DNA of 64,000 nucleotides from positions 19,740 to 83,739 of the forward strand of contig JBCDJJ010000003.1 in assembly GCA_038747915.1 (NCBI GenBank), in the 5' to 3' direction. Numbering within the stretch: position 1 is the first letter of the stretch; every line of letters begins with the position of its first letter. This DNA comes from JBCDAP01 sp038747915. GTDB lineage: Bacteria > Planctomycetota > Phycisphaerae > Phycisphaerales > UBA1924. Position numbers and translations under genes: made by a program. Below, in pieces: positions 26,826 through 34,979 of this stretch. The notes below the pieces were generated by a model. The model was not told the origin of the DNA. It saw nothing but the letters and a program-made list of their open reading frames with translations, and ran no database searches.

Positions 26826-27152
26826 ATGAGCGGACCACCACGCGGACTCAACTCGATCAAGACAGCGGCGGGCGCCCGCGGCCGCGGTGCGCGTCTCTCG
26901 TCGATCTACTCGCGCATCCTGACGCTCGAACTCGAGCACGAGCGGCGCGCCATGGAGCGAGAGAACGCCATGCGCCGCGTGAGTTCCGCGGAGATCCGTA
27001 TGAAGCGGATCGAGGCCGAACTCGCGGCCCTTCGCGACCTCGCCGACAGCGCGGCCCGTGACACGGACGCGGCAGACCTTCGTACAGCGGAGATCCGCGA
27101 TGTCAAGCCTGTTGTGATGACCAAGCCCGATCGCGTCCGCCACCGGTACTGA
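26826..27152 (+). CDS. GvpV-like small coiled-coil gas vesicle protein
   Basis: A 108-aa protein rich in charged helix (YSRILTLELEHERRAMEREN, then AMRRVSSAEIRMKRIEAELA). From memory it resembles the GvpV proteins of Anabaena and Serratia gas vesicle clusters, which have an ExExxRRxxERxNAxxR-type centre and an IEAE end. It lies directly after gvpN, as gvpV does in those clusters. Its role there is accessory and not mechanistically known. The N-terminal 20 residues are Gly/Arg-rich. The call depends on a remembered pattern, so moderate confidence. Confidence 0.55.
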   Translation: MSGPPRGLNSIKTAAGARGRGARLSSIYSRILTLELEHERRAMERENAMRRVSSAEIRMKRIEAELAALRDLADSAARDTDAADLRTAEIRDVKPVVMTKPDRVRHRY

Positions 27153-27169
27153 ACACGAGAGCGAACCAC

Positions 27170-27487
27170 ATGAAGATCAACTGCATCCACTGCGGGCACA
27201 ACTTCTCGATCGATGCCGCGTACGACGACTACGAGGGTCTCGTCCGGTGTTCGACGTGTGGGGGCTTGCTCGAGATCAAGACATCCAGCGGTGCGTTGCG
27301 CGCCGTTCGCCCCGGCGCCATCCATGGCTCGGCACAACATGCGCCCGCCGAGACATCAACGACCGATCCCGAGGTTGAGCAGATGCGCCGTGAACTCGAG
27401 CGTCTGACGGCGGAGGTCCGCGAGGCGGCAGCGGAGGCGGTCCCGGCTCCCGAGTCGCCGTCGGGCCGTGCGGTCAAGCCGCTCTAA
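27170..27487 (+). CDS. Zinc-ribbon protein in the gas vesicle operon
   Basis: A 105-aa protein opening with a four-cysteine zinc ribbon, CIHCGHNFSIDA then VRCSTCGGLLEIKTSSG (CxxC-n-CxxC). A linker follows, then a short coiled coil (VEQMRRELERLTAEVREAAA). I know no canonical gas vesicle protein with this architecture. It is embedded between gvpV-like and gvpF/L with tight spacing, so an accessory function in vesicle assembly or regulation is likely. It could also be a small transcription or translation cofactor. Confidence 0.6.
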   Translation: MKINCIHCGHNFSIDAAYDDYEGLVRCSTCGGLLEIKTSSGALRAVRPGAIHGSAQHAPAETSTTDPEVEQMRRELERLTAEVREAAAEAVPAPESPSGRAVKPL

Positions 27488-27536
27488 TGTGATTCATGAA
27501 CTGGCAGGTCACCCCAGCGAGTACGAGCGAGAACCG

Positions 27537-28364
27537 ATGAGCGACGAATTGCATGGCCTGTACTTCTACGGCATCGCACGCGGCGCCACCGTGGCTGAGC
27601 AACTCGCTGGGGCGCCGAGCGGCCTCGACGGGCGCCCGGTGTTCGCGGTTGTTGCGGGCGCACTCGCAGCGATCGTCAGCCTTGCGCCGGATGGCCGTCT
27701 CCGCCCGCAGCGTCGGGCGCTCGGCGCCCATCAGAGCGTGCTCAAGCACATCGGTGCACGCGGGCCAGCTCTGCCGGCATCGTTCGGCGTGATCGCGCCG
27801 AGCAGCGGGGGGCTCGCAGCGGTGCTGCGGGCCAATGCGGACACACTCGACGAGCAGCTCACAGAGACCGCGGGGTGTGTCGAGATGGGTGTGAAGCTCC
27901 GATGGGACGTCGACAACGTATTCGCCGACTTCGTCGATCGGTACGAGGTGCTCCGTGAGGCGCGCGTGGGTATCGCTGAGGGAGCGGCCAGCCGGGACGA
28001 ACTCATCGAGATCGGTCAGTTGTTCGAGCGGCTACAGGGCACCGAGCGCGACGAGGCACTCGCTGCGGTCCGTGGCACGATCGACACGGCCGCGCGCCGG
28101 GTCGTCGCCAACCCGCCGCGAAGCGAGAACGAGGTGCTGAACATCGCGTGCCTGGTTGAGCGCGACCGCGAAGACGGATTCGATGCAGCGGTGCAGCGGG
28201 CCGCGGAGTCGTTCGATGAACGGTTCGCCTTCGAGATTAGTGGGCCATGGCCGCCGTTCAACTTCGTCTCCCTCCGTCTCGAGTTCGATCACGATGCCTC
28301 GGGCGACGAGGCGGCGTTCGAGGTGATCGGTGAGCCGCACGTCGAAGTGAGCGAGGCCGCCTGA
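27537..28364 (+). CDS. Gas vesicle assembly protein GvpF/L (first copy)
   Basis: A 275-aa GvpF/L-family assembly factor, thought to act with GvpA during nucleation. It starts at 27537 (MSDELHGLYFYGIARG, the family's LYxYGI opening). Typical features are PASFGVIAPSSGGLAAVLRA in the first domain, a helical middle with VKLRWDVDNVF, and the C-terminal FEISGPWPPFNFVSLRLE. A second copy is at 34976. The stop overlaps the gvpG start (TGATG), indicating translational coupling. Confidence 0.9.
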   Translation: MSDELHGLYFYGIARGATVAEQLAGAPSGLDGRPVFAVVAGALAAIVSLAPDGRLRPQRRALGAHQSVLKHIGARGPALPASFGVIAPSSGGLAAVLRANADTLDEQLTETAGCVEMGVKLRWDVDNVFADFVDRYEVLREARVGIAEGAASRDELIEIGQLFERLQGTERDEALAAVRGTIDTAARRVVANPPRSENEVLNIACLVERDREDGFDAAVQRAAESFDERFAFEISGPWPPFNFVSLRLEFDHDASGDEAAFEVIGEPHVEVSEAA

Positions 28365-28594
28365 TGTTCATCGTCGACGACATCCTGTTCTCTCCCGCGA
28401 AGGGCTTCATGTGGATCATGCGCGAGCTGCACAAGGCGGCGAGTCAGGAGCTCGAGTCCGAGGCGGACCGCATTACAGCGGAGCTCTCGAGTCTGTACAT
28501 GCGGCTCGAGACCGGTGAGATCACCGAGGACGAGTTCGACGAGCGCGAGACCGAGCTGCTCGACCGCCTAGACGAGCTGCAGGCAGAGGAGTAG
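28364..28594 (+). CDS. gvpG: Gas vesicle protein GvpG
   Basis: A 76-aa helical assembly protein. The N-terminus MFIVDDILFSPAKGFMWIMR is the family hallmark, followed by an acidic coiled coil (AELSSLYMRLETGEITEDEF). The length is standard. It overlaps gvpF/L by one base and is followed by the ArsA-like gene after 5 bases. It works with GvpF/L in early assembly. Confidence 0.92.
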   Translation: MFIVDDILFSPAKGFMWIMRELHKAASQELESEADRITAELSSLYMRLETGEITEDEFDERETELLDRLDELQAEE

Positions 28595-28599
28595 GCACG

Positions 28600-30582
28600 A
28601 TGTCGAGGGATGCCGGGCGACCCCCGCGATTCATCGAAGACGATCGGCTCGCGATGCTCCTGTTCGGTGGCAAGGGTGGTGTCGGCAAGACGACCTCCGC
28701 TTGCGCCGCAGCGGTGCGCCTCGCGATGGATCGTCCTCAGACGAGCGTCACGCTCATCTCCACCGATCCGGCGCACAGCACGAGCGATTGCCTCGGCGAT
28801 ACGGACGATCTTCCAGAGAACCTCGAGCTTGTCGAGCTTGATTCGGCTGCGGAGCAGGCTGCATTTATCTCCGAGCACGCGGATCAGCTGCGTGAGATCG
28901 CACTCCGCGGCACGTTCTTCGATGAGGAGGATGTCGACACATTCCTCGAACTCGCGGTGCCGGGTGCGGATGAGCTGATGGCGTTCCTGACACTGGCGCA
29001 CCACGCGGAGCGCATCGAGAACTCGCCGGGAGAGCCACGCGTGGTCGTGGTCGACACCGCCCCGACCGGCCACACGCTCCGGCTGCTCGCGATGCCCGAT
29101 CTGGTCGATCGATGGCTCGGCGCACTCGATGCCTTGCTCGCCAAGCACCGGTTCATGGCTTCGGCGTTCGGGTCAACGGGTGTGGATGAGGTCGAGCTGT
29201 TCCTTGCTCGGGTGACCGGGCAGGCCGAGTGCTTTGGCCGATTGTTGCGTGACGGTTCACGGTGTCAGTTCGTGCCGGTGTTCACACCCGAATCGCTCGC
29301 GGTGGCCGAGACGAATCGCTTAGTGACCGAACTCGAGCGGCTGGGCGTGGCATGCGACGAGGCGGTGCTGAACCGGCTTGTGCCGTCAGGTGAAGGCGAC
29401 CTTGGCGAAGCGATTCGCGCCGCGCAGCATCGCCAGCTCTCGGCGCTCGATGATTCGGTGCTCTGCCTCGACATCTGGGGACTGCCGGTGGCCCCGAGCG
29501 AGCCTGTGGGTCGGGCAGCACTTGCATCGTTGTGGGACCCGGGGCTTGCACCGGGCGGCATCACCGCGTGGCTTGCGAGCGATGTCGAACACGAGCCCGC
29601 GGAGGCACCGCGCGTCATGCAGGGCCGCGCATTGTCGCTTGATCCCAAGCGTCGGCTGCTGCTCGTGGCGGGTAAGGGCGGGGTGGGGAAGACGACGGTC
29701 GCATGCGCCGCGGCGATGGCCCTTGCTGCGGCGCGAAAGAAGGGCGATGTGCTCGTCGTCTCAACGGACCCTGCGCACTCGGTGGGTGATTGCTACGGCG
29801 TGTCGCTCACCGGGGAGCCGATCGAGATCGTGCCGCGCCTGCGAGCGATGGAGATCGACGCCGAGGCAGAGTTTGATCGGTTCCGTGAGCAGTACGAGCA
29901 GGAGATCGACGCGGCCCTCGGCTCCCTGATCGAGGGGGGCGACCTGACGTTCGATCGCGAGGCGATGTCTCGACTCGTGGATCTCGCGCCGCCGGGCATC
30001 GATGAGCTGATGGCCCTCGTACGCATCATCGACGAGCTCGACGGGGTCGTCGGCCGCACCATCGTGTTCGATACCGCGCCGACCGGGCACCTGCTCCGCC
30101 TGCTCGAGACGCCGGAGCTGGTCGAGTCGTGGCTAGCCGGCGTCTTCAAGCTCATGCTGAAGTACGAGTCGGTCGTTCGGGTCCCCCGGTTGCGTGATCG
30201 GTTGATCGAGCTGAGCAAGGGGATCAAGTCCGTGCGCACGATGCTGGGCACCGCAAAGTCGTCGTCACTCGTCGCGGTTTCCATCCCCACAAGACTGGCG
30301 GTCGAGGAGCTGAGCGATCTCGCACTCGCGATCCGTTCCATGGGTGTGGCCTTGGCGGGGGTGGTGATCAACCGGTGTACACCGGATGGTGGGGGTGTCA
30401 TCCTGAGCGGACAGGCCGAGGCGGAGCGCCACTGGATCGAGGTGGCCCGACGTGCGGTGCCGGATGCTGCACCGATATGCCTTACATGGGGGGGTGAGCC
30501 GGTGGGGATCGAGCGCCTTGGTGCGCTCGGGCGCGAACTCTTTGCTGTGCACCGTGGTGGTCTGCTTTCCTCAGCCGCATGA
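28600..30582 (+). CDS. Tandem ArsA/Get3-like ATPase within the gas vesicle operon
   Basis: A 660-aa fusion of two SIMIBI-class ATPase halves. Each has the ArsA/Get3 deviant Walker A (GGKGGVGKTT at 23-32, AGKGGVGKTT at about 357-366), a STDPAHST/STDPAHSV switch-type motif and VVDTAPTGHTLRLL/VFDTAPTGHLLRLL. No cysteine triad for arsenite is evident, and there are no arsB, arsC or arsR genes around. Get3 relatives hand hydrophobic helices to membranes. Here, in the middle of a gvp operon between gvpG and gvpS, a role in handling or delivering insoluble GvpA-type subunits is an attractive inference. The ATG at 28600 follows GAGGAG closely. Confidence 0.85.
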   Translation: MSRDAGRPPRFIEDDRLAMLLFGGKGGVGKTTSACAAAVRLAMDRPQTSVTLISTDPAHSTSDCLGDTDDLPENLELVELDSAAEQAAFISEHADQLREIALRGTFFDEEDVDTFLELAVPGADELMAFLTLAHHAERIENSPGEPRVVVVDTAPTGHTLRLLAMPDLVDRWLGALDALLAKHRFMASAFGSTGVDEVELFLARVTGQAECFGRLLRDGSRCQFVPVFTPESLAVAETNRLVTELERLGVACDEAVLNRLVPSGEGDLGEAIRAAQHRQLSALDDSVLCLDIWGLPVAPSEPVGRAALASLWDPGLAPGGITAWLASDVEHEPAEAPRVMQGRALSLDPKRRLLLVAGKGGVGKTTVACAAAMALAAARKKGDVLVVSTDPAHSVGDCYGVSLTGEPIEIVPRLRAMEIDAEAEFDRFREQYEQEIDAALGSLIEGGDLTFDREAMSRLVDLAPPGIDELMALVRIIDELDGVVGRTIVFDTAPTGHLLRLLETPELVESWLAGVFKLMLKYESVVRVPRLRDRLIELSKGIKSVRTMLGTAKSSSLVAVSIPTRLAVEELSDLALAIRSMGVALAGVVINRCTPDGGGVILSGQAEAERHWIEVARRAVPDAAPICLTWGGEPVGIERLGALGRELFAVHRGGLLSSAA

Positions 30583-30640
30583 CGAGCCGATAACCGCTAT
30601 CGATCGGTCCCGTGTTGTCGTCCTTTGGGAGTTCGTCTCG

Positions 30641-30874
30641 ATGCCGCGCACGCGTCTTCACCAAGTAGCTCGTTCGTCCGGGAGGGCGCGGTGTATCGAG
30701 CCGCAGGAGACGATCCTGTGCGACGCGCTTGACCGTGTGCTCAGTGTCGGTGTGGCGGCGCGTGGCGACCTCGTGATCGCTGTGGCGGATGTGCCGCTGA
30801 TCAAGCTGAGCCTGGGTGTGTTGCTGGCCTCGGTCGAGACCGCCGAGGGCCGGATCGAGAGGGGGACACGATGA
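30641..30874 (+). CDS. GvpA-family minor gas vesicle protein, GvpS type
   Basis: A 77-aa GvpA-family protein: ETILCDALDRVLSVGVAARG, then DLVIAVADVPLIKLSLGVLL and ASVE. It matches the GvpS-type pattern (a DLVISVADVDLIYLGLR-like strand pair) of Bacillus megaterium better than GvpA. The start at 30641 (MPRTRLHQ) follows GGGAG. Minor subunits of this family probably nucleate the conical tips. It overlaps gvpK by 4 bases (ATGA). Confidence 0.82.
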   Translation: MPRTRLHQVARSSGRARCIEPQETILCDALDRVLSVGVAARGDLVIAVADVPLIKLSLGVLLASVETAEGRIERGTR

Positions 30875-31218
30875 CCCGATGCCCGACCGAACTCGAACCG
30901 CTGCTCTCGGCGCTGGAAGACGTGACCGCGGTGGACGACTCCGAGGCGGATGCCTCGCCGCGGCTCAACGTCGACCCCGCGGATGTGAAAAAGGGGCTCG
31001 GTCAGCTCGTGCTGACCGTGGTCCGGCTGCTGCACGAGCTGCTCGAGCGTCAGGCGATCCGTCGGATCGAGTCGGGCTCGCTGACCGATGACGAGGCCGA
31101 CCGACTCGGCACGACGATGAAGCTCCAAGCCGAGGAGATCGAGAAGCTCGCCGGCTACTTCGGGCTGCGCACCGAAGATCTGAACATGGACCTCGGCCCC
31201 CTCGGCAAGTTGATGTAA
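30871..31218 (+). CDS. gvpK: Gas vesicle protein GvpK
   Basis: A 115-aa accessory protein essential for vesicle formation in several bacteria. The core LNVDPADVKKGLGQLVLTVV, RLLHELLERQAIRRIESGSL and the conserved end DLNMDLGPLGKLM are diagnostic. It overlaps gvpS-like by four bases and precedes gvpJ by 10 bases. Its length is typical. Confidence 0.95.
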   Translation: MTRCPTELEPLLSALEDVTAVDDSEADASPRLNVDPADVKKGLGQLVLTVVRLLHELLERQAIRRIESGSLTDDEADRLGTTMKLQAEEIEKLAGYFGLRTEDLNMDLGPLGKLM

Positions 31219-31228
31219 GGCGCGTGCG

Positions 31229-31621
31229 ATGGCGATTCAGCAGGGTGGCCCGACCCACCTGAGCACAACCAACATCGCGGACCTACTCGAGCGTGTGCTC
31301 GACAAGGGTGTGGTCATCGCGGGTGATGTCAAGCTCAAGCTGCTCGACATTGAACTTCTCACGATTCAGCTCCGTTTGGTGGTGTGCTCGGTCGACAAGG
31401 CGCAGCAGATGGGCATCGACTGGTGGTCGCAGACCAAATCGCTGTGCGCACCGGAGGAGACACCACCGATCGAGGCGGGTACAGAGGCCGAGACCAAGCC
31501 CGCGCTGCCGTCGCCCGAAGAGCACGAGGCGCTGCAGCAACGAGTGGAGGAGCTTCAACAGCAACTCGAGCAGATCCAAACCGAGCAGCAGACCCCCTGG
31601 CGGAGACCCAAGACCCCATGA
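31229..31621 (+). CDS. gvpJ: Gas vesicle protein GvpJ
   Basis: A 130-aa GvpA-related minor structural protein. NIADLLERVLDKGVVIAGDV, KLKLLDIELLTIQLRLVVCS and VDKAQQMGIDWW match the GvpJ pattern of Bacillus megaterium, including the conserved DWW end of the domain. The C-terminal 60 residues form an acidic linker and a Gln/Glu coiled coil (HEALQQRVEELQQQLEQIQT), also as in GvpJ. It overlaps the next start (ATGA). Confidence 0.93.
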   Translation: MAIQQGGPTHLSTTNIADLLERVLDKGVVIAGDVKLKLLDIELLTIQLRLVVCSVDKAQQMGIDWWSQTKSLCAPEETPPIEAGTEAETKPALPSPEEHEALQQRVEELQQQLEQIQTEQQTPWRRPKTP

Positions 31622-32247
31622 TCGCCCGTGAGGCGCCCGGAGAGCGCCGACTCGTTGTCATCCCGATGCTGCACACCGAGACGGACCTCGGCGAGCTATC
31701 AGACCGTGTTCGGCGTGAGACCGTCGCCCATGCCGGTCGACGAGCGTGGGAGCGCAAGCAGCGTGCGATCGAGCGGCTATGGAGCGAGATCACCGAATGG
31801 TCGGAGCGTGTTGCGATCCCTGAGGCCGGCATGCGGCTCTACCAGGATGGTCTGCCGGTCTGCGGACCGGGCGAGCGCGATGTCACGCGCACCATCGTGG
31901 AGGATCTCGGTACACGCGGGAGCCTGAACCATCGCATCCTGCTGAGTCTCATCGAGCGCGGGGCGACGCTCGAGGGCACCGAGTCGCCAGAGTTGCTGCT
32001 CGCCGAGTATCGCTTGGCCCGGGGCGAGGCGGAGCAGGATGGTGATGGCACCCCCGCTGCGCACGATCTGCTCGAGCAACGTGACCGGTTCATCGCGCAG
32101 CGCATCGATGCCACGCTCGAGCCTCACCAGGTCGGCGTGCTGTTCATCGGGTATTTGCACAACATCCCGCCGCACCTGCCCGCAGGCATCACGGTCGAGC
32201 ACCCCTTCGACGTTGCCGAGGCCCTCAGCCAAGGAGCACACGCATGA
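31618..32247 (+). CDS. Unknown 209-aa protein of the gas vesicle operon
   Basis: A 209-aa protein with no family I can name. It opens ERRLVVIPMLHTETDLGELS, with a hydrophobic strand followed by a helix that may be an alpha/beta fold. It contains RLYQDGLPVCGPGERDVTRT and IVEDLGTRGSLNHRILLSLI, and ends near VGVLFIGYLHNIPPHLPAGI. The start overlaps the gvpJ stop and the end overlaps the gvpH start, so it is translationally coupled and surely part of vesicle biology. No catalytic motif is obvious, although the paired IPMLHTE and GYLHNIP segments both carry a histidine after a strand. Confidence 0.6.
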   Translation: MIAREAPGERRLVVIPMLHTETDLGELSDRVRRETVAHAGRRAWERKQRAIERLWSEITEWSERVAIPEAGMRLYQDGLPVCGPGERDVTRTIVEDLGTRGSLNHRILLSLIERGATLEGTESPELLLAEYRLARGEAEQDGDGTPAAHDLLEQRDRFIAQRIDATLEPHQVGVLFIGYLHNIPPHLPAGITVEHPFDVAEALSQGAHA

Positions 32248-32780
32248 GCACCGCCAACACCCCACCCGGATCGTCCGGCCACCCGTCGGGCGGCCAGCCC
32301 GCAGGGTTCCTTGATGGTCTAACTCGGCTGCTTCACACGATCGGCGAGCTCGCGGACAAGGGTGCCGAGCTGAAAGAGTCCGGACTGTTCGAGACAGAGT
32401 CGGGCAAGCAGGGCCGCGTGAACGTCGGCTTCTCGATCCGCACCGCGGGGACCGGTCAACCGGGCGAGGGCGGGCTCAAGGTCGAGCCGTTTGGCAACGT
32501 GCGGCGCAACCGCGAGACGGGCGAGGCGGAACTCGCTGCGGTGCGCGAACCGATCGTCGATGTGTTCGACGAGGAGGGCGAAGCGCTGCGTGTGGTGGCC
32601 GAACTGCCCGGTATCGATGAGAGCCAGGTGACTCTCCGCGCCGATGGGCGCACGCTCGTGCTCGAGGCCGAGGATGGCTCGAAGCGCTACCACGCCGAGG
32701 TCGAGCTCCCCCGCGAGGTGCGCGTGGAGGAGGCATCGATCTCGTGCAATAACGGGATCGCGGAGATCACCTTTTCTTGA
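32244..32780 (+). CDS. gvpH: GvpH, Hsp20-like gas vesicle protein
   Basis: A 178-aa protein. The N-terminal 100 residues are polar with a helix (LDGLTRLLHTIGELADKGAE). The C-terminal region is an alpha-crystallin-like domain: PIVDVFDEEGEALRVVAELP, then GIDESQVTLRADGRTLVLEA and EVELPREVRVEEASISCNNG. GvpH in halophilic archaea is the Hsp20-like regulator and chaperone of vesicle formation. The last strand ITFS ends abruptly, as is usual. Confidence 0.88.
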   Translation: MSTANTPPGSSGHPSGGQPAGFLDGLTRLLHTIGELADKGAELKESGLFETESGKQGRVNVGFSIRTAGTGQPGEGGLKVEPFGNVRRNRETGEAELAAVREPIVDVFDEEGEALRVVAELPGIDESQVTLRADGRTLVLEAEDGSKRYHAEVELPREVRVEEASISCNNGIAEITFS

Positions 32781-32816
32781 GCGTGTGGACCACGCCTGTA
32801 TCACGATGAGTCGGAG

Positions 32817-34979
32817 ATGCGCCGGATGATCCGCAAGAGCCCTCCCGCAGCCGAGCTGACCCGCCGGGTCGCCGAGGCCCAGCCGAAGGATGTTGGCCGC
32901 GCCATCGCGCGCCTCGATCCCTCGGATCTGCGTGAGCTCGGTCTCGCGACGGGCGACACCGTCGAGGTGGTCGGTGCGCGGACGACCGTGTGCCGAGCGC
33001 TGCCGACACGGAAGTCCGACCGGTCCGCCGGCTCGGTTCACATCGATGGGATGACGCGCGAGAACGCGCGCGTCGGTGTCGATGCGGAGGTGGCGATTCG
33101 GCCGGTGCCGTGCCCACGGGCCGAGCGTGTGGTTCTTGAGCCAGAGGCCCGCCGCCCCGATGGGAAGGAGCTGGCGTACATCGCATCGCTGCTCGATGGG
33201 CTGCCGGTTTCGTCTGGTGACCGCGTGCGGGTGAACACCTTCGGTAATCGCCCGATGCACTTCCGTGTGAAGCGCACGATGCCGGATACGGCGTGCGTCG
33301 TCGCCTCGAGCACCGCGCTGGAACTCGTGGGCGGGTCATCGAGTAGCAGCCGAGCGAAGCGGGACGCACCCGCTGCAACGCCGGCGAGCGTCTCGTACGA
33401 GGATGTCGGTGGTCTGGGCAAGCAGGTGCATCGCATCCGGGAGACGATCGAGCTCCCGCTGCGCTTCCCCGAGGTGTTCGATCGCTTGGGGATCGATCCG
33501 CCTAAGGGCGTGCTGCTGCACGGCCCGCCCGGGTGCGGCAAGACACTCATCGCCCGCGCGATCGCGCACGAGACCAATGCCAACTTCTTCGTGATCTCCG
33601 GGCCCGAGATCGTACACAAGCACTACGGCGAGTCGGAGGCCAATCTCCGCAAGGTGTGGGCCGAGGCGACGCGTCAGGGTCCATCGATCGTGTTCATCGA
33701 CGAGATCGACTCGATCGCGCCCAAGCGGGAGCAGACACAGGGCGAGGTGGAGAAGCGGATCGTCGCGACGCTTCTTACCTTGATGGACGGGCTCGAAGCC
33801 CGGCGGGGTGTTGTCGTGCTCGCTGCGACTAACCTGCCGAACAACCTCGACCCCGCCCTGCGGCGACCCGGGCGATTTGACCGGGAGATCGAGATCCCGG
33901 TGCCCGACGCGATCGGTCGTGGTGAGATCCTCGATGTGCATACGCGCGGCATGCCGCTCGCGGCCGATGTTGATCTGGATCGAGTCGCCCAGATTACACA
34001 CGGGTGCGTCGGGGCCGATCTCGAGTCACTGTGCCGTGAGGCAGCGATGCACTGTCTCCGCCAGATCATGGGGGAGATCGACTTCGTCACCGGTGATGTG
34101 CCCTACGAGAAGCTCGCCTCGCTCACGGTCTCGATGAACGATTTCGTGGCCGCGTTCGCCGAGGTCACGCCGAGCGCTCTGCGTGAGGTATTCGTCGAGA
34201 CACCGCGTGTGTCGTGGGACGATGTCGGCGGTCTCGAGGATGTAAAAGCCAAACTGGTTGAATCGGTCGACTGGCCCGTGCGGCACGCAGCACTCTTTGA
34301 AGAGGCGAAGCTCCGTCCACCCCGCGGTGTGATGCTCGCCGGCCCTCCGGGTGTGGGGAAGACGCTGATCGCCAAGGCCACCGCGAGCCAGCTCGGCGCC
34401 AACTTCATCTCGGTGAAAGGCCCGGAGCTGCTGTCGCAGTTTGTGGGCGAGTCGGAGCGAGCGATGCGCGAGGTGTTCCGAAAGGCGCGGCTGGCCTCGC
34501 CATGTGTGATTTTCCTTGACGAGGCGGATGCGCTGCTGCCTAAACGCTCCGGTTCAGCGACCGATGGCGGCGTGCGCGAGCGTGTGGCGGCTCAATTCCT
34601 CACGGAGATGGACGGCATCGAGGAGCTGCGCGGCGTGCTTGTGCTCGCGGCGACGAATCGGCTGGACATCATCGATCCTGCGGCGCTCCGGCCGGGACGG
34701 TTCGATCACGTGATCGAGCTCGGCCTGCCGACACCGGTCGATCGCGAACGCATCTTCGCGGTCCATCTGCGCGATCGCCCGACGGGCACGGCAGTCACAG
34801 CTGAAGTGCTGGCGGAGCTCGCCGGCGATGTGAGCGGAGCAGAGATCGCGGGTGTGTGCGACCGGGCCGCGATGCTCGCGGTGCGAGACAGCGTGTCGGG
34901 CGGTGCCCCGATCCGAATGACGCTCGAACACTTCCGGGGCGCAATGCGCGACATCCTCGGCGTGGAGATCGAATCATGA
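32817..34979 (+). CDS. CDC48/VAT-like double AAA+ ATPase in the gas vesicle operon
   Basis: A 720-aa protein. A CDC48-type N-terminal double-psi barrel (VGRAIARLDPSDLRELGLAT, then GDTVEVVG) is followed by AAA domain D1 (Walker A GPPGCGKT at 236-243, Walker B SIVFIDEIDSIAPKRE) and D2 (GPPGVGKT at 509-516, CVIFLDEADALLPKR). Both domains keep arginine-finger and sensor regions (DNLDPALRRPGRFD-type, IDPAALRPGRFD). These are unfoldases or segregases. Placement right before the last gvpF/L suggests action on vesicle intermediates or aggregates, which is inference. The start could be ATG 32817 or 32826; the 36-base gap from gvpH keeps it in the operon. Confidence 0.9.
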   Translation: MRRMIRKSPPAAELTRRVAEAQPKDVGRAIARLDPSDLRELGLATGDTVEVVGARTTVCRALPTRKSDRSAGSVHIDGMTRENARVGVDAEVAIRPVPCPRAERVVLEPEARRPDGKELAYIASLLDGLPVSSGDRVRVNTFGNRPMHFRVKRTMPDTACVVASSTALELVGGSSSSSRAKRDAPAATPASVSYEDVGGLGKQVHRIRETIELPLRFPEVFDRLGIDPPKGVLLHGPPGCGKTLIARAIAHETNANFFVISGPEIVHKHYGESEANLRKVWAEATRQGPSIVFIDEIDSIAPKREQTQGEVEKRIVATLLTLMDGLEARRGVVVLAATNLPNNLDPALRRPGRFDREIEIPVPDAIGRGEILDVHTRGMPLAADVDLDRVAQITHGCVGADLESLCREAAMHCLRQIMGEIDFVTGDVPYEKLASLTVSMNDFVAAFAEVTPSALREVFVETPRVSWDDVGGLEDVKAKLVESVDWPVRHAALFEEAKLRPPRGVMLAGPPGVGKTLIAKATASQLGANFISVKGPELLSQFVGESERAMREVFRKARLASPCVIFLDEADALLPKRSGSATDGGVRERVAAQFLTEMDGIEELRGVLVLAATNRLDIIDPAALRPGRFDHVIELGLPTPVDRERIFAVHLRDRPTGTAVTAEVLAELAGDVSGAEIAGVCDRAAMLAVRDSVSGGAPIRMTLEHFRGAMRDILGVEIES

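Noticed and set aside
28600..30582. Arsenite efflux ATPase ArsA
   Set aside because: No arsB, arsC, arsD or arsR nearby and placement inside a gas vesicle operon; the Cys triad was not seen by eye.
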